Shown here: positions 22,509 through 25,264 of the stretch, one piece after another | Position numbering within the stretch: the first letter of the stretch is position 1 | Layout: every line of letters begins with the position of its first letter | Translations under genes and position numbers: made by a program | Notes under the pieces: generated by a model | What the model was told of the DNA's origin: nothing | Database searches by the model: none | The model's input: only the letters and a program-made list of their open reading frames with translations | Assembly (NCBI GenBank): GCA_001564205.1 | Contig: LKMY01000003.1 | Span: forward strand, 1-25,264 | DNA length: 25,264 bases | Origin: Nanohaloarchaea archaeon PL-Br10_U2g5 | GTDB lineage: Archaea > Halobacteriota > Halobacteria > Halobacteriales > Haloferacaceae | Direction of reading: 5' to 3'

Positions 22509-24776
22509 CTACAGATTCGCCGGCTGTACCGTCTCCAACGCGGCCGCGAAGTCATCGTCGGTGATCCCGACCTCGTCGGCGTGGTCGTTGGCCGCCTCGC
22601 CGTGTTCGTCGGCGACGCGCTCGATCGCCCGCAGCGCCGCCTCCCGGCAGACGGACGCTATCTCCGCGCCGGAGTACCCCTCCGTTCCGTCGGCGACCGC
22701 CTCGAGGTCGACACCGTCCACGAGTGGCTTCTCGCGGGTGTGAACGTCGAATATCTTGCGGCGGGCGTCCCGGTCCGGCTCGGGAACCTCGATATGCGTC
22801 TCCAGTCGTCCCGGTCGGAGCAGGGCCGGATCAAGGGCGTTACGGCGGTTCGTCGCCGCCAGCACGACGAGATTCGGGTTGTCGCTCGCGCGGTCCAGCT
22901 CCGTGAGCAGCTGTGAGACCACCCGCTCGCCCACGCCGGAGCCGTCGCCACCGGCTCCGTCGCGGTCGGCCGCGATGGCGTCGATCTCGTCGAAGAAGAT
23001 GATCGCGGGCGCCGCCTGCCGGGCCCGATCGAAGAGGTCGCGAACCGCCTTCTCGGACTCCCCGACGTATCGATCGAGCAGCTCGGGGCCGGCCACTTGA
23101 ATGAAGTTGACGCCGCTCTCACCGGCGATCGCCCGCGCGAGCAGCGTCTTCCCGGTTCCGGGCGGGCCGTGGAGGAGAATCCCGGTCGGTGGATCGGCGT
23201 TGGCTGCCTCGAATAGCGGTCCGTAGGTCAGTGGCCATGTCACGGCGCGTTCCAGCTTCTCTTTCGCCTCCGGGAGCCCCCCGACATCGGCGAAGTCGGT
23301 GGTCGGCTGCTCGGCAACGTACTCGCGCATCGCGCTCGGCTCGACGGCGGCGTGAGCCGCCTCGAAGTCCGCTTTCCCGACCGTCACGTCGGCGAGCGCC
23401 TCGGCGTCTGTCTCGCGGGCACGGCGGAGCGCGGTCATCGCCGCCTCCTGCGTCAACCCCTCGATGTCGGCGCCGACGAAGCCGTGGGTCCGGCTCGCGA
23501 TCCGGTCGAGGTCGACGTCGTCGGCGAGCGGCATCCGCCGCGTGTGGACGTCGAGGATCTGCCGACGGCCGACCTCTCCGGGGACGCCGATCTCGATCTC
23601 GCGGTCGAACCGGCCGCCCCGCCGCAAGGCCGGATCGAGGCTGTCCACCCGATTCGTGGCGCCGATGACGATCACGTCGCCTCTGGCGTCGAGCCCGTCC
23701 ATCAGCGAGAGCATCTGTCCGACGACCCGGTTCTCAACGTCGCCGCCGTCGTCGCGTTTTCCCGCGATCGAGTCGAGCTCGTCGAAGAAGATAATCGCCG
23801 GCGCCTCCTCGCTCGCTCGTTCGAACACCTCCCGGAGCCGCTCTTCACTCTCGCCTTTGTACTTCGACATGATCTCGGGGCCATCGACCGTGATGAACGT
23901 CGCGTCCACCTCGTTAGCGACGGCGCGGGCGATGAGGGTCTTCCCCGTTCCCGGCGGACCGTGGAGCAGGACCCCCTTCGGCGGGTCGATCCCCAACCGG
24001 GTGAAGACGCCCGGCTCGGAGAGCGGAAGCTCGATCGTCTCACGGACCAGCTCGAGCTCCTCGTCGAGACCGCCGATGTCTTCGTACGTCGCGCCCGCGG
24101 TGTGTTCTTCGGGCGGTGTGGTGCCGCCGCCTGCGGGGCGTCCATCCGTTCCGGGGGGATCGCTTCGGTCGCTTGACCCGGGAGCGTCCGTCGGTCGCGC
24201 TCGGCGACCGCGGGTACCGGACGCCTCGCTCTGTCGGCCGGTAGCAGCCGATGTTTTTCCGTCGTCTGCCCCTTCGTACACGACCGAGACGTCCGTCCGA
24301 CTCGTGACGCGGACCGTCCCCTCGGGAGTCGTCTCGGCGACGACGAACCGGAGCCCGCCGAGCCGCTCGACGTGGACGGCCTCACCCTCGGTGACCGGGC
24401 GATCACGGAGGTCGCGGGCGAGCGCGCGCTCAACGACCTCTCTGCTCACGTCGACATCGGCGAGGCGGGCCGGTGCGGCGAGGACGATCCGGTCGGCGTC
24501 CTCGACGTCGACGGCCCCGACGGTGACGGTGTCGCCGACTTTCACGCCGGCGTTCGCGCGGGTGTCGGCGTCGATGAGGACGGAGCCGTCGCGGGCGTCG
24601 GCGCCGCCCGGCCACACTTTCGCGACGGCGGTGCGTTCGCCGCGGATCTCGACGGTGTCGCCGCTGAGGAGGCCGAGTCGCTTGCGGGAGGATTCGGGGA
24701 GCCTGGCGATGCCCCGGCCCGCGTCCCGCTTCTCGGCGGCACGCACCGTGAGCCGAAGGCCGGCAGTCTCGTTCAT
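22509..24776 (-). CDS. cdc48: Cdc48/VAT-type AAA+ ATPase
   Basis: The 755-residue protein has an N domain (double-psi barrel plus beta-clam, about residues 5-170) and a disordered, Gly/Pro/Ser/Thr-rich linker (about 171-228). Two AAA domains follow. D1 has Walker A GPPGTGKT at 273-280 and Walker B IIFFDE at 328-333. D2 has Walker A at 537-544 and Walker B at 592-597. Aromatic pore-loop residues are present in both (Y306 in KYKG, Y570 in RYVG), as in substrate-threading unfoldases. Cdc48/VAT unfolds proteins for degradation by the proteasome. The C-terminus (QPANL) lacks the HbYX motif used to dock on the 20S proteasome. A TAAAGGTAAA element is about 29 bases upstream of ATG 24776. Confidence 0.94.
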   Translation of the reverse strand: MNETAGLRLTVRAAEKRDAGRGIARLPESSRKRLGLLSGDTVEIRGERTAVAKVWPGGADARDGSVLIDADTRANAGVKVGDTVTVGAVDVEDADRIVLAAPARLADVDVSREVVERALARDLRDRPVTEGEAVHVERLGGLRFVVAETTPEGTVRVTSRTDVSVVYEGADDGKTSAATGRQSEASGTRGRRARPTDAPGSSDRSDPPGTDGRPAGGGTTPPEEHTAGATYEDIGGLDEELELVRETIELPLSEPGVFTRLGIDPPKGVLLHGPPGTGKTLIARAVANEVDATFITVDGPEIMSKYKGESEERLREVFERASEEAPAIIFFDELDSIAGKRDDGGDVENRVVGQMLSLMDGLDARGDVIVIGATNRVDSLDPALRRGGRFDREIEIGVPGEVGRRQILDVHTRRMPLADDVDLDRIASRTHGFVGADIEGLTQEAAMTALRRARETDAEALADVTVGKADFEAAHAAVEPSAMREYVAEQPTTDFADVGGLPEAKEKLERAVTWPLTYGPLFEAANADPPTGILLHGPPGTGKTLLARAIAGESGVNFIQVAGPELLDRYVGESEKAVRDLFDRARQAAPAIIFFDEIDAIAADRDGAGGDGSGVGERVVSQLLTELDRASDNPNLVVLAATNRRNALDPALLRPGRLETHIEVPEPDRDARRKIFDVHTREKPLVDGVDLEAVADGTEGYSGAEIASVCREAALRAIERVADEHGEAANDHADEVGITDDDFAAALETVQPANL

Positions 24777-24800
24777 GGGTTCCGTTTCGGCCGGTGACTC

Positions 24801-24810
24801 TTTACCTTTA
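24801..24810 (-). promoter_or_regulatory. TATA-like box of cdc48
   Basis: TAAAGGTAAA on the minus strand is centred about 29 bases upstream of ATG 24776. Confidence 0.4.
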
Positions 24811-24881
24811 CTCGGTCGACGGGAGCGCCGGACCGACCGACGACCGCAACCCCCTTACCTCGTCCGGGCGCTCCGATAGGT

Positions 24882-25264
24882 ATGAACCCGACAGGGCACC
24901 TGCGCGGTGACGCGGTCCGCGTCGCCGGCGACGCCCGCCAGCGATTCTACGACTCCCGCGGCTACGGCCGGCCCCTCAAGGGTAACGAGATCGAGCTTTC
25001 CCGCGTCGAGGCGGCCCACCTCCTCTTCCGGGGCGACCTCTCGGGGGTCGTCCTCGGAGACGAGAGCGACGCCGGCGGCGCGGTCGGGGGGGCGAGCGGG
25101 TCCGGCGGCGCGGACGGCCACGATACCGCCGACGAGGTCGGCTTCGAGCGATTCTTCGTCGCGAGCGCGGCGGCGGCCGACCGCTTCGCGGTGCGATACC
25201 TCGTCTACGCGAACCTCCGCGATCGCGGCTTCTACCTCTCTCCCGCCCGCGATCCGTGGGCCGG
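24882..25264 (+). CDS. endA: tRNA-splicing endonuclease EndA, 5' part; runs off the window
   Basis: The open frame starts at ATG 24882 and is uninterrupted to the right edge (127 codons). It encodes HLRGDAVRVAGDARQRFYDS, RGYGRPLKGNEIELSRVEAA and HLLFRGDLSG, then RYLVYANLRDRGFYLSPARD. This is the N-terminal repeat of the haloarchaeal tandem EndA, which cuts pre-tRNA and pre-rRNA at bulge-helix-bulge sites. The catalytic repeat lies outside the window. Between the two conserved blocks (about residues 63-86) sits a Gly/Ser/Asp-rich insertion. A CTTACC element is about 27 bases upstream. It is divergent from cdc48. Confidence 0.9.
   Translation, partial: MNPTGHLRGDAVRVAGDARQRFYDSRGYGRPLKGNEIELSRVEAAHLLFRGDLSGVVLGDESDAGGAVGGASGSGGADGHDTADEVGFERFFVASAAAADRFAVRYLVYANLRDRGFYLSPARDPWA

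Noticed and set aside
23352..24879. Long plus-strand frames (274 and 471 codons) opposite cdc48
   Set aside because: They are antisense to clear Cdc48 coding sequence. The composition is Ser/Arg/Pro-rich with no recognisable domain.

Overview
The window looks like chromosome of a halophilic archaeon (class Halobacteria; a Halorubrum-like genus is only a guess). The evidence is high GC, very acidic proteins, twin-arginine signal peptides, and archaeal marker genes: radB, aIF2/IF5B-type infB, nob1, a two-domain Cdc48 and EndA. Many starts also have a TATA-like box about 27 bases upstream with no room for a leader, the usual haloarchaeal arrangement for leaderless mRNAs. Almost everything is ordinary core genome. 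The exception is a short accessory patch next to a tRNA-Val gene at about 8.96-10.2 kb.

Layout. 1-1613 (minus): start of a secreted protein that runs off the left edge, radB, and a cold-shock protein. 1777-4548 (plus): a tightly packed cassette of a Sco-like copper lipoprotein, a TlpA-like thioredoxin and a CcdA-like thiol-electron transporter, with overlapping ends, followed by a glycerophosphodiester phosphodiesterase. Then come an NSS-type sodium symporter (minus), a geranylgeranyl-reductase-family flavoprotein (plus) and an M24 peptidase homologue that has lost most of its metal ligands (minus).

8886-10226: tRNA-Val(GAC), then a less GC-rich patch holding a winged-helix gene immediately followed by a MazF/PemK-like toxin gene. 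The toxin gene is broken by one in-frame TGA where a Trp is expected. The cassette is bracketed by imperfect direct repeats and followed by paired palindromes. 10227-14468: an NhaC-family antiporter, aspartate-semialdehyde dehydrogenase, a small membrane protein and an NAD(P)-binding protein.

14526-18409: translation and ribosome genes (infB; divergent PRC-barrel protein plus nob1 overlapping by one base) and a DUF2891 protein. 18450-20547: uppS and an LWR-salt protein transcribed divergently from nearly abutting TATA boxes, then a HAD phosphatase. 20615-21455: a PadR-like regulator and a NikR with complete nickel ligands plus a His-rich tail.

21578-24776 (minus): a two-domain Cdc48 ATPase followed 7 bases later by a rhomboid-family membrane protein. 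This pairing recalls the eukaryotic Derlin-p97 partnership and is the most interesting functional hypothesis here. The right edge holds the 5' part of endA. I saw no CRISPR array, insertion sequence, rRNA or integrase gene.
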